Of a stretch of 64,000 nucleotides of DNA, positions 48,331-57,380 are shown in pieces. The stretch lies in NCBI GenBank assembly GCA_014237465.1, contig JABZFM010000006.1, positions 370,095 to 434,094 on the forward strand. Direction: 5' to 3'. The notes under the pieces were generated by a model. The model saw only the letters and a list, made by a program, of their open reading frames with translations. It did no database searches and was not told the DNA's origin. The DNA comes from Desulfobacteraceae bacterium. Its GTDB lineage: Bacteria; Desulfobacterota; Desulfobacteria; Desulfobacterales; Desulfosalsimonadaceae. Made by a program: the position numbers and the translations under genes. The number at the start of each line of letters is the position of its first letter. Position 1 is the stretch's first letter.

Positions 48331-48388
48331 TTAACTCTTCTTATTTACCAAGGTTTGCGCATAAAAATTTATATGAATCTCAATGGTA

Positions 48389-49666
48389 TCATTCGTTTAG
48401 CGACAGATAGTTACTATTTACAGCTATATCAAATACATGACCGACCAGTTTTGAGGTAATGATATCAAACTCAGCAGCTAATTTCGTATCTGATAAAAAA
48501 TTGGTTTTAGTATGACTATCTCTCAACCAGAGATAGCCGTTCGAGAATAGGTTTTGCAAGGCTGCTGCAATCTGGTCACAAACCTTAACATAAACAGCCT
48601 CATCGCTTGCACGCTCCTCATATTCTTCCCACCTCGCAACAAATCTTCTGCCAGTACTACCTCCTAGGGTCTGTCCGATCTTAAAAGCTGCAGCCCTTTC
48701 CTTCAAATACTTCCGATTTTTTGAAAAATTTGGGGCATATGAATAAGTATCACCAACTAACGCCTCGGGAGTATCATGCACAAATGCTAAAGCAAGAGCG
48801 TGACCAAGGTCTATTCGTTTGCGTATGTTTTTTGACAAACAAGGATATATATGAGCACAAATCTGTCCAACAAATGCAACGTGTTCTGTTACGGTCTCCT
48901 TTCGAACCTTATTTGACAACCTCGATTGTCTACTCACAGCTGCCAAATCATATAAAAGACTGACATAACCCCACCTTCCCTTAAGTACAGAGAAAACTCG
49001 TTTTACAACTTCTACAAATGTAGTCTCATAGATACCGAAGGTTTTTAATGTTTTCCCAATATCAGCTAAGATGGTATGAGCATACGATATCGCACCCTGC
49101 AATGTCACATTAGGATCAACCGCGACTCCCAATACACATCGATAGGCATTCAACACGATTTTATCCAATTGTAAAGAACAATTCTCTTTCGTCCGAACGT
49201 GCCTCATAATATTATAAGCAGGGAGGTATACCTGTCTATCTCCGTTGCATAATCGTCTTGAAGTTTTATCATCACAGCACTCATGAATAATCTTTTCACT
49301 ATTTGCATACAAACAAAGCCCACTCACGCACAAGTAATTTAAAATTCGGTCTGTCGTCATCCCTTCATGTATGTTCAATGCCAAATCTAAGCATGTATCG
49401 GTACATATCTGACCAATCATTGCAATATGAGCAGCCTCACTCAACTGACCGAGTCTTCCCCATGAGAATAAATGGCAGGATTTATGTTTTAAGAGTTCCA
49501 AATTACGAAAAAGTTTCATAATTTCAACCACCTGATGGTTTACTGTCTCTATATGGTCGATGCGCTTTTTTGTTGCTGGTATTTTTGTATACAACACTTT
49601 TTCTTTCGCTTTGGAATTGATATTAACTACATTAAAATCGCTAAATAATTTCAAACAGATCATCAA
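48389..49666 (-). CDS. Tandem HD-domain protein, second domain active, 425 aa
   Basis: The C-terminal half has a complete HD phosphohydrolase pattern: TEHVAFVGQICAHI (His), FVHDTPEALVGD (HD and Glu/Asp) and VKVCDQIAAALQN (late Asp), as in the YfbR/HD_3 group that dephosphorylates nucleotides. The N-terminal half (about residues 50-140) looks like a second copy, EAAHIAMIGQICTDT, but the HD position reads CVSGLCLYA, so its metal site is lost. It overlaps the end of the FkbM-type gene by 26 bp. A nucleotide-metabolising role fits the nucleoside phosphorylase in the same island. Confidence 0.7.
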   Translation of the reverse strand: MMICLKLFSDFNVVNINSKAKEKVLYTKIPATKKRIDHIETVNHQVVEIMKLFRNLELLKHKSCHLFSWGRLGQLSEAAHIAMIGQICTDTCLDLALNIHEGMTTDRILNYLCVSGLCLYANSEKIIHECCDDKTSRRLCNGDRQVYLPAYNIMRHVRTKENCSLQLDKIVLNAYRCVLGVAVDPNVTLQGAISYAHTILADIGKTLKTFGIYETTFVEVVKRVFSVLKGRWGYVSLLYDLAAVSRQSRLSNKVRKETVTEHVAFVGQICAHIYPCLSKNIRKRIDLGHALALAFVHDTPEALVGDTYSYAPNFSKNRKYLKERAAAFKIGQTLGGSTGRRFVARWEEYEERASDEAVYVKVCDQIAAALQNLFSNGYLWLRDSHTKTNFLSDTKLAAEFDIITSKLVGHVFDIAVNSNYLSLNE

Positions 49667-50612
49667 TGTGAATAATTCGATTTTCTATTACTTCGTGAAC
49701 TGCCATATTTTTAATTACTTCCAATTGCTTTCTTGGGTCATATATGAAATTTCGCCTTCCCTTGCTATTTCTTGATAGTCTGCTGTTATTCTTCATATAA
49801 CCTTCTTTGACTGTAAAAGTCGGCAAGTTGTTGATTACATCATTTCTAACAAAAAAAGCATTGCAACCAGCTTTGTTGCAGCCAACAAACTGATACCCTT
49901 TTTGTTGAGCACATAAAAAAATAGCTGGCAGAGATGCGCCATAATAAAGTTCCGAGAAATGGGCTTTAGAAATGGAAAAATCCTTACGGTAGGGAATCGT
50001 AATGGCATGTTCACAACCAAACAAACTATTATATTCTATAATAAGAATTCTTGGCGATACGACATCAATCGCTTTGAGAATCCAATAATCATTGCCATCT
50101 AAATCTATCGAAAGCAAGCCGATGTCACCCGAAAACCCTGCATTTTGAATGATACTATTAATATTTTCAGCAGTGATAAATGTGGATATTGCTTTTATAC
50201 CAAATTGCCACATGCTATCGGAGTTGTCGAGAAATTGGATATGGCGAGTATCGCTATCAATTATCAAGCCACGCCAGTAATTGTTTTGTAACAGAAATCT
50301 CGTATTGGATTCACGGTAATCTTCTAAACCGAGCTCAATAAATACATCATTTTCAATAACTACCTTGTTGATTAAGTACTGTATAATCCCATCCTCGCCA
50401 CCTTGAGAAAAAACCTTAAATTCTGCTTCATGAATCGACATACAATCACAGGCCGACTTTGCTCTCAGGCTACCGATTGCCATTTGAAGGCTTTCAATTT
50501 TATTATATAATTTTGTATTGTCATAACGATAGGTTTTGCGATAACGATAACGGCCATATCTCATGTGCTGATAATGTAACCGATCCCAGAATCTACAGAA
50601 CAATTTATTCAA
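49641..50612 (-). CDS. FkbM-like methyltransferase, 323 aa
   Basis: Residues about 65-200 show the pattern VFSQGGEDGIIQYLINK, DVFIELGLEDYRESNTRFLL, WRGLIIDSD, GLLSIDLDGNDYWILKA and RILIIEYNS seen in FkbM/Methyltransf_21 proteins, which methylate sugars or natural products. The N-terminus is basic and aromatic, perhaps a peripheral-membrane or partner region. Its stop lies inside the start of the HD gene, so they are coupled. Confidence 0.7.
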   Translation of the reverse strand: MNKLFCRFWDRLHYQHMRYGRYRYRKTYRYDNTKLYNKIESLQMAIGSLRAKSACDCMSIHEAEFKVFSQGGEDGIIQYLINKVVIENDVFIELGLEDYRESNTRFLLQNNYWRGLIIDSDTRHIQFLDNSDSMWQFGIKAISTFITAENINSIIQNAGFSGDIGLLSIDLDGNDYWILKAIDVVSPRILIIEYNSLFGCEHAITIPYRKDFSISKAHFSELYYGASLPAIFLCAQQKGYQFVGCNKAGCNAFFVRNDVINNLPTFTVKEGYMKNNSRLSRNSKGRRNFIYDPRKQLEVIKNMAVHEVIENRIIHIDDLFEII

Positions 50613-50663
50613 AAGATCTCCTCTTTATCAAAATAACGCAATAAGAAATATCAATTAGCTTAA

Positions 50664-51611
50664 TCATATAAGTTCTAATAATTTCAATCGATGTGTTTTC
50701 ACCAAGCGAGTATCACATTGAGCCAACGCCTCTTTAATTTTCAACTTGAGGTCGCGTTTTGCCTGATTGTGAATTCTCAAATATCCATGCACTCGCCAAT
50801 CAAAACCGAAATCAATCTCATCAAGTCCAAACGCTTCAAACAATTTGATAAACAAATGGATTTCATTCAAATTTTCTTTTACAATTGTCATATGACCTTT
50901 AATTTTTACATCCGTTTGAAATCTTGATCTGGTTTCTCGTATATGGTTAATGTTCCGTATTACTCGTTCCCAATTCGAACCACAATTTACTAGTTCATGC
51001 GTTACCTTCGTTGCAGCATTCAGAGAGAAACAAATAGACTCAGAATACCGGGAAATCTTTTGCGCCCACTCATCGTTGATTAATGTACCGTTTGTAAGAA
51101 ATGAAGCCCTCTTTTTGCAAGAAGTTGCATAATCAAAAAAAAGTTTAGCAGATTTAATGAATAACGGTTCTCCCCCCTGGATGTAAATGTTTTCAAAAGG
51201 AGAAATATCCAAGTTTTTAATTAATCTTTTAAAATCTAAAGATTGTCTACTTTTACTATCCTGCCAACACATAATGCAATTTAGATTGCAGCTTTCTCCA
51301 AAAAGAATTTTAAGGTGTTTTAAATCACGATAGCGTATTATAAGTGTTTTCGGTCGTGGTGTTATTTCACTCTCTTTTTTATTCAAGAGAGTGCAACATT
51401 TGTGACATTTGAGACGCCCTTCCAGGGACTCTTTTCGAAATCGCTTAATAATAGAATTATTACAAATATTTTCTAATTTTTCTGTATACAGATTCCCTAA
51501 CACGGTGGGATTGTAATGACAGCAGCTGTAAACACTGCTATCTTGATCAATGAAAATATCTGTCCACAAATAAGGGCAATATGTATTATTAGGATCTATT
51601 TTATCCTTCAA
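50664..51611 (-). CDS. Radical SAM protein with N-terminal SPASM/twitch-like region, 315 aa
   Basis: The usual order is reversed: cysteines C12, C30, C31 and CHKCC (about 69-73) come first, in YCPYLWTDIFIDQDSSVYSC and GNLYTEKLENI, which resemble a SPASM/twitch domain. The radical-SAM CxxxCxxC (GESCNLNCIMC) follows near 106-113, then IYIQGGEPLF and ASFLTNGTLI. This arrangement occurs in a subset of glycan-cluster radical-SAM enzymes. Substrate unknown. It lies just downstream of a DegT aminotransferase gene. Confidence 0.75.
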   Translation of the reverse strand: MKDKIDPNNTYCPYLWTDIFIDQDSSVYSCCHYNPTVLGNLYTEKLENICNNSIIKRFRKESLEGRLKCHKCCTLLNKKESEITPRPKTLIIRYRDLKHLKILFGESCNLNCIMCWQDSKSRQSLDFKRLIKNLDISPFENIYIQGGEPLFIKSAKLFFDYATSCKKRASFLTNGTLINDEWAQKISRYSESICFSLNAATKVTHELVNCGSNWERVIRNINHIRETRSRFQTDVKIKGHMTIVKENLNEIHLFIKLFEAFGLDEIDFGFDWRVHGYLRIHNQAKRDLKLKIKEALAQCDTRLVKTHRLKLLELI

Positions 51612-51715
51612 CTGACACCATACTTTGAGTGTTCTATCTTCTTTGTCTCTATTTTATAAAACCTTTAAAATACCACGTTATTTTTCAATCAACTTTATCA
51701 TCGTAATTTCTCCAA

Positions 51716-52846
51716 CTATAATCTACTATTGTATGCTTGAATAACTTCTCGCACTGAGTTAGCTACAAATCTTGCTTCTTCTTCTGTCATATCTTGGTAG
51801 ATGGGTAAACATATATGCGAAGTACAAAGCTTTTCTGCAAGGACGCAGTCCGAACCCTCAAATCTCTTAAAAGCGGGCTGCCAATGACAAGGTTCTTCAT
51901 AAACATATCCGCCTAAAGGGATATCATATCTATCTCGTAACGTTTTTTCAACATCATGCGGAGAACAGCGCTCCAATAGAATGATATATTTGTATCTATT
52001 ATGAACAGTTTCCGGTGGAGGATATATAATGTGAACCCCTTCAAGGTCATTAAGGATACTATCATAGATTGCTGCAATATTATTTCGCTGGGCGATGAAC
52101 TCATCAAGTCGTTTCAACTGTCGAATCCCCATCAAAGACTGAATTTCAGTCAATCTCCAGTTATATCCGTGATTACTCATTCGGTTTTTCCCGGATTTTG
52201 CATGATTTCGTAATAATCTGGCATTTCTATCAATATTTTCATCATCGGTTACAATCATGCCACCTTCACCACATGTCATTAGTTTTGTAGAAAAAAAAGA
52301 AAATGCGGCTGCAATTCCAAATTTTCCAGCCTTTTCCCCGTTTAATGAAGACCCTACTGCATGCGCAGCATCTTCAACTAAAAGTATAGATTTATTCTCA
52401 CATAGTGTTTTCAGTTCAAGCGTATGTGGAGAAATCAGTCCACCTATATGGACAGTTATCACAGCTTTGACATCATCTGACATTTTTCGAGCAACATCTT
52501 TGGGGCATATAGTTAAATCTGATGTACAATCCGCAAAGACTGGGATTGCACCAGCACACAAAACTGGTATTATGGTCGCTCCAAACGTATTGGTCGGTAC
52601 GATCACTTTGCCGCCTGCAACGCCAATGGTTCTTAGGATTATTTCTAGGGCTGATGTACCGCTTGAAACTGACACAGCATAGGACATCTTATTATATTCA
52701 CAAAAATTACGTTCAAAATTTTCACCGTATTCTCCCATTGTCAGAAAGTGATGATTTCTTAGAATTGTACCGAAGGAAGACAAGATAAAATCAATATCTT
52801 CTTCGGAAAATGAATATTGAAATGGTGCTATTACAAATTTATTCAT
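51716..52846 (-). CDS. DegT/DnrJ/EryC1/StrS aminotransferase, 376 aa
   Basis: PLP-binding landmarks: VSSGTSALEIIL, VIVPTNTFGATIIP, LLVEDAAHAVGSSL (Asp contacting the ring) and FSFFSTKLMTCGEGG with the Schiff-base Lys near residue 188. HGYNWRLTEIQSLMG is typical of the family. It would aminate a keto-sugar nucleotide. A second family member lies at 59752-60870, so two amino groups or two sugars may be made. Confidence 0.88.
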   Translation of the reverse strand: MNKFVIAPFQYSFSEEDIDFILSSFGTILRNHHFLTMGEYGENFERNFCEYNKMSYAVSVSSGTSALEIILRTIGVAGGKVIVPTNTFGATIIPVLCAGAIPVFADCTSDLTICPKDVARKMSDDVKAVITVHIGGLISPHTLELKTLCENKSILLVEDAAHAVGSSLNGEKAGKFGIAAAFSFFSTKLMTCGEGGMIVTDDENIDRNARLLRNHAKSGKNRMSNHGYNWRLTEIQSLMGIRQLKRLDEFIAQRNNIAAIYDSILNDLEGVHIIYPPPETVHNRYKYIILLERCSPHDVEKTLRDRYDIPLGGYVYEEPCHWQPAFKRFEGSDCVLAEKLCTSHICLPIYQDMTEEEARFVANSVREVIQAYNSRL

Positions 52847-52882
52847 CGGTATGCTTTCTGAAATCTTATTTCTTAAGTTGAA

Positions 52883-54154
52883 TCAGCAAGGACTATCTAT
52901 CATTTTACCAACAGTTGGGTTAATCTCTTTCTGTAAATCAATATGCTTAAAAAATTCAATTGGTTTTATACCCCAACGAGCAAGACTTACAGGTGAAAAC
53001 TGTGTGTCATAACGGTAATCTACAGTTAAATCGTAAGCCCAAACATTAACTGCCACAAAATCAGGACCTAAATTTTTTACATATTCACGGGTTTGCTGAT
53101 AATCCTTGGCAGCCACCTCACCGCCAACCACCAAGTATACAATCACGGAAATATCATTATTTTTCAAAAGGGCAACAGCCTTATTTACTTGATGAAGTTC
53201 GACACCTTTAGTAAAAGATTTTAATAGATCATTTGTCCCTCCTTCAACCCCCAGTTTTACTCGTTTAACTCCTATCCTTTTTAAAATATTTACTTTTTCC
53301 TCAGTTAAAGAATCAACACGACTTTCTATTGTGAACTCTTTTAATATATCATTTTTTCTCAACAGATTAGAGAACTCCTCCATTCGACTAGCAGGTGTTG
53401 TTGAGAAATCTAGATCTGTCAAGTATATATCGGTATCAGACCTCTGTTTAATATCTTGAATTACTGTATCAATTTCCACATATCGTGTTCCCTTTTGTCC
53501 GATTTGACGATAAAACTTGCTTGCAATACAAAAAGCGCAGTGATGTTTGCAACCGAAGCTTGTCATTACAAAATCTGCTATTTGATCTTTAGGATAAAGG
53601 TTCTGCAAATTTGGAATTGTTTGCAAATTCATTGGTTTTGATTTTATATGTCCTGTAGCCTTTAAACTTACAATATTTACGATCTCTTCATTCGGTTCAC
53701 CAGTCATAATGCAGTCAAAACTATCTTGAAATTGTTTTCTATCCAAAGTAAAAAATGGACCAATTCCGACAGTATGAATACCAAATTTTTTCAGCCTTTT
53801 TGCGAAATTTTCCGCAATAAAGGGATTACCCCAATCTTTGGTGGGGAAAAGGGGCTCCCCACCCATAATCACAACAGTCTTGGGTGAAAAAGACATTAAT
53901 ATTTCTATCACTTCTCCATAAAGACTCCCTTTATTGTCGACTGCATCTTTAAAGGTATCGAAATTTTGGAACATCCATTTCATATTCCAATATGTTATAG
54001 CGCCTGTATAATCTGCATTGTAAACAACGTGTGACACATTATTTTCCTGAAGATACATAGATAGATAGCAGAGGGAAGTCGGTACTCTGTCATTGTGACT
54101 GCCACAGAAACGATAAAACGGTGGATTGAAAAGAACTACATCTACTTGTTCCAA
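52883..54154 (-). CDS. B12-binding-type radical SAM protein, 423 aa
   Basis: The N-terminal domain (VDVVLFNPPFYRF, PTSLCYLSMYLQEN, TVVIMGGEPLFP) resembles the cobalamin-binding fold. The radical-SAM motif is SFGCKHHCAFC near residues 197-204. YLTDLDFSTTP, RVKLGVEGG and VIVYLVVGG follow in order. It lies between an aminotransferase and another radical-SAM gene. A C-methylation or carbon-skeleton change of a sugar or peptide is possible. Confidence 0.75.
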   Translation of the reverse strand: MEQVDVVLFNPPFYRFCGSHNDRVPTSLCYLSMYLQENNVSHVVYNADYTGAITYWNMKWMFQNFDTFKDAVDNKGSLYGEVIEILMSFSPKTVVIMGGEPLFPTKDWGNPFIAENFAKRLKKFGIHTVGIGPFFTLDRKQFQDSFDCIMTGEPNEEIVNIVSLKATGHIKSKPMNLQTIPNLQNLYPKDQIADFVMTSFGCKHHCAFCIASKFYRQIGQKGTRYVEIDTVIQDIKQRSDTDIYLTDLDFSTTPASRMEEFSNLLRKNDILKEFTIESRVDSLTEEKVNILKRIGVKRVKLGVEGGTNDLLKSFTKGVELHQVNKAVALLKNNDISVIVYLVVGGEVAAKDYQQTREYVKNLGPDFVAVNVWAYDLTVDYRYDTQFSPVSLARWGIKPIEFFKHIDLQKEINPTVGKMIDSPC

Positions 54155-54188
54155 GCAAATTATCCTTTCGAACTATTGTTAAATACTA

Positions 54189-54944
54189 TTAATAAAGCGT
54201 AAGCTCAGATCGTCGCTTCTTGTAACGCTTTATCAACATGCGCCATGTATCGCTTACGGTCTTTATCGGTAAAATTAAACCATTATCTTTCAAAAAATGC
54301 CCACAATATCGGCATAATTGCCCACACTGTTCTCGTAATCTTTCGCTTGATATTTCGGTCAGGTTTCTGATTCCAATATCGAGGCCTACAACTCGATCAA
54401 TAGCAGCAGCAACCGGGCATACATATATTCCGTAAAGCGATACCCCAACTCCACACTTACCTATAGCAATTTGGCTACAACCCTTATTATAGTCTTTGAG
54501 ACAGATGCCGGAATAGTCTATCGGTGCAGCCAAGAATGGTTCAAACTCATCACCTCCGACTTTGAGTTTTTTATGAGATACCCGAATTCGCATCCATGCT
54601 GGCAGGTTCTTAAGTTCTTGTTTCACGCGTTCACCATGTCCATTTGTCCAAATACTAATACTGCTTTCTACAACTTGGGATCGATACCAATCAAGGGCAA
54701 TTACAATTTTTGATATCTGCGGATGCAATGTAGGCTCACCCCCTAACACACGTATCTCTTGATAGGGCTTTGCCATCGACAATGACTCGCTTAAAACTTT
54801 TTGAATCTGCTCAATCGTCATCATCTCTTGTGATGGGCAGACGCCAAGTGCACGGTTGCACTGCATACACCCCATATTACATTTATATGTAACATCCAGT
54901 TCTAATGCTCTTAAATAATATTTAGACAATAAATCGGCCATCAA
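54189..54944 (-). CDS. Radical SAM protein, 251 aa
   Basis: The cluster motif is C22-x3-C26-x2-C29 (YKCNMGCMQC), then IRVLGGEPTLHP and SISIWTNG. The C-terminus has CVGVS...CPVAAAIDR and CGQLCRYCGHFL, enough cysteines for one auxiliary cluster. Short overall, like activating-enzyme or twitch-type members. It lies 34 bp before the B12-type gene, so the two probably work together. Confidence 0.75.
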   Translation of the reverse strand: MMADLLSKYYLRALELDVTYKCNMGCMQCNRALGVCPSQEMMTIEQIQKVLSESLSMAKPYQEIRVLGGEPTLHPQISKIVIALDWYRSQVVESSISIWTNGHGERVKQELKNLPAWMRIRVSHKKLKVGGDEFEPFLAAPIDYSGICLKDYNKGCSQIAIGKCGVGVSLYGIYVCPVAAAIDRVVGLDIGIRNLTEISSERLREQCGQLCRYCGHFLKDNGLILPIKTVSDTWRMLIKRYKKRRSELTLY

Positions 54945-55059
54945 GATATAATTGTATATCTTCTCAATATTTGATTCCTATTGAGTTAATTACACAAAAA
55001 CAGATGCTGAAGCTTAATTTGTCATTCGATCCAGCAAACATATTCATAAATGAAATAAC

Positions 55060-56274
55060 TCAACCCTGTTGAACAAGCTCAACAATAGTATGTCTTAGTT
55101 TTGACCACGAATATTGACGTGTATTTTCAAATCCACGTTCCCGTAAGTTATCTCTCAAGACAGGATCTTGCTTGACACGTTGAATTGCATCTGTAATTGA
55201 TCCCGGGCATGCCATAAAAATTCGTTGCCCGATACGGCCTCGCCCGACATCTATAGTCTTCAACTTTAATCCACCCAAACCCATAGCTTCGGCCATAATA
55301 CCTTCATCATTCGTATGCGCCAAAGGCACACCGCAGGATTGTGCTTCAATGATAATATGTTCAAAATCTCCACAATGAGATGCATTTACGATCAAGTCAC
55401 AGCAGTTGATTCGTTCTGCATATCCGTAATATTCCGGCATTTGCATTTGCGAAATATTGGAACCTATGCGATTAATCCCGGATTGCTCATCAAGGTTTTC
55501 TACACCACAGGAGGCAACGCCTCGTGATTCATCAGTCAACTCATTTGGAAAGATAACACTTTTTTGTATGCCAAGCTCCTCTGCAATTTCATCAAGGTGC
55601 CAGTAACCTCTCTTGATACAGTGGAAATACGCTATAACATCCTTTCCCTCATTGGTACTAATGATGCTTGCTATTGCCTGCATAACACGGGGTTGCTGCT
55701 TTCTTTCACTATTTGAACCAAAGACTCCAACAATAAACCTATTCCCAAATCCAGCATTTTCCCTGAGCACATCTCGGTGTTGCATTGGGAAAAACACATC
55801 CGAATCCACTCCTGGAGCAGCTATTGCATCGACATGGATGCCACATTTTTTCAAGTAGTTAGCACAATAATTTGTTGTAACCACGCATTTATGAACGTTG
55901 TTAAGAATATTCGTGTATTCCTTATAAGCTGGAATACCGTCAGGAGTCAGATAGACTAAAGTCGGTCCATTCCATGATGCGGCCTCACAGTAAGCCATTA
56001 CTTCTCGGAGATTGAAGAGATCCATTAATATAACAACAAGCTCCACCTGCTCTTCTCGCAAAAATTTTTTCAACATAATATCCCAATGTGTCGATACATC
56101 TATTGGCCATACATGAAAAGGCAATGTGGAAGCAGAACCATCAGAACCTACTCCTTTTAGTCCAAAGCAGACCACTTCATGGCCTGCCTCTGTTAACGCT
56201 GAAGCAACCTGATAAGATTCAATTCCAAATCCCGTAGTCAACAAAGGCGAGTCCGCAATAATTCCGATCTTCAT
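55060..56274 (-). CDS. GT4-type glycosyltransferase, 404 aa
   Basis: The ATG at 56274 follows TTGGAG and starts the typical MKIGIIADSPLLTTGFGIES; a 15-codon longer frame is unsupported. The GT-B fold is shown by EAGHEVVCFGLKG, VYLTPDGIPAYKEY, FIVGVFGSNSERKQ and the donor-site EAQSCGVPLAHTNDEG. It would transfer a sugar from a nucleotide donor. Confidence 0.85.
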   Translation of the reverse strand: MKIGIIADSPLLTTGFGIESYQVASALTEAGHEVVCFGLKGVGSDGSASTLPFHVWPIDVSTHWDIMLKKFLREEQVELVVILMDLFNLREVMAYCEAASWNGPTLVYLTPDGIPAYKEYTNILNNVHKCVVTTNYCANYLKKCGIHVDAIAAPGVDSDVFFPMQHRDVLRENAGFGNRFIVGVFGSNSERKQQPRVMQAIASIISTNEGKDVIAYFHCIKRGYWHLDEIAEELGIQKSVIFPNELTDESRGVASCGVENLDEQSGINRIGSNISQMQMPEYYGYAERINCCDLIVNASHCGDFEHIIIEAQSCGVPLAHTNDEGIMAEAMGLGGLKLKTIDVGRGRIGQRIFMACPGSITDAIQRVKQDPVLRDNLRERGFENTRQYSWSKLRHTIVELVQQG

Positions 56275-56497
56275 TATCTTAACTCCAATAATAAATATAT
56301 ATCCTTCGTTATTCTCCAAAATCTACGTTCCCGACTAACAATAAGGCCGGAAGACATTCAAATTTCTTCAATCCTTAAATCTCAAGGCTTTCTCCATCAA
56401 TAATCTTCACACCCATACGCTTCTGGAGAATAATTTACCATATCGTATATTCTCTGCATGCTATGTTGAGATATATTAGAGGCTAAAAATGGATGAA

Positions 56498-57298
56498 TCA
56501 GTTTCCTGGTACATCCAGATACGACGAATCATCTTTTTTCAAATTATCAGTATCATGCACAACCCCTAACTCCCGAACCAATGAAGTAATGGCATATGAT
56601 ACAATTTTAACGGCATTTTCTAATGAACGTTGAAATATCTTTTTTTCAGTTACTTTCCCAATATTAATAAACACGCTACCTGTTCGAATCTTTCGTAAGC
56701 TTCCCAAAACAAATAGAGTTGATGATTCCATTTCAGTTGCCAGCACTCCTGATTGTTGCCAGAGCTTCCATTTATTTTCAATTGCCTGAGGCGCTAACTG
56801 TTTGCCCGGTTGTTCCAGATAGTATGCGTCCTTACAATGCGTAATACCTATATGAAAACGACCCTGCTGATTAGTTGCTGCGTTGAATAGACGCTTGAGC
56901 ATCTCGAAGTCCGGTACTGCGGGAAATATCGGTTCAATATACTGAGCAGTAGTACCTTCTTCTCTAACACAACCTGTTGGGATGATCAGATCTCCCACTT
57001 TGATATTACTTTGTAATGCACCGCATGTACCAATTCTGATAATTATCCGTATCCCAATTTCAACAAGCTCCTCGACGACTATCGCCGTCGAGGGACCACC
57101 AATTCCAGTGCTTACGACAACAATCGGCAATTTACCGATATATGCCCGGTAACACAAGAAACCACGCCTGTCTGATAACCTTTCAGACCCTTCAAGTAGG
57201 GACGTGATTATTTCTACCCTTCTTGGATCTCCAGTGATAATAGCACATTTGACATCACTTGGACTGAGGCCCAAGTGGTGCAGTTTTTTCTCGATCAT
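56498..57298 (-). CDS. Nucleoside phosphorylase, uridine-phosphorylase-like, 266 aa
   Basis: I start at the ATG at 57298 with AGGAATGATA upstream. Motifs: IITGDPRRVEII (phosphate loop), VVSTGIGGPSTAIVVEEL, IRIGTCGALQ and VLATEMESSTLFVLG (ribose-binding Glu). This is the PNP/UDP family, which splits nucleosides into base and ribose-1-phosphate. It is unusual in a glycan island and suggests that a nucleoside is a substrate or by-product of the pathway. Confidence 0.85.
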   Translation of the reverse strand: MIEKKLHHLGLSPSDVKCAIITGDPRRVEIITSLLEGSERLSDRRGFLCYRAYIGKLPIVVVSTGIGGPSTAIVVEELVEIGIRIIIRIGTCGALQSNIKVGDLIIPTGCVREEGTTAQYIEPIFPAVPDFEMLKRLFNAATNQQGRFHIGITHCKDAYYLEQPGKQLAPQAIENKWKLWQQSGVLATEMESSTLFVLGSLRKIRTGSVFINIGKVTEKKIFQRSLENAVKIVSYAITSLVRELGVVHDTDNLKKDDSSYLDVPGN

Positions 57299-57380
57299 TA
57301 TCATTCCTATTTGTTTTTTGATATTAAACTGATTCAAAAAATATTAGGTTGTTTCAAATCCTGTCCGAGATCTGATTTAC

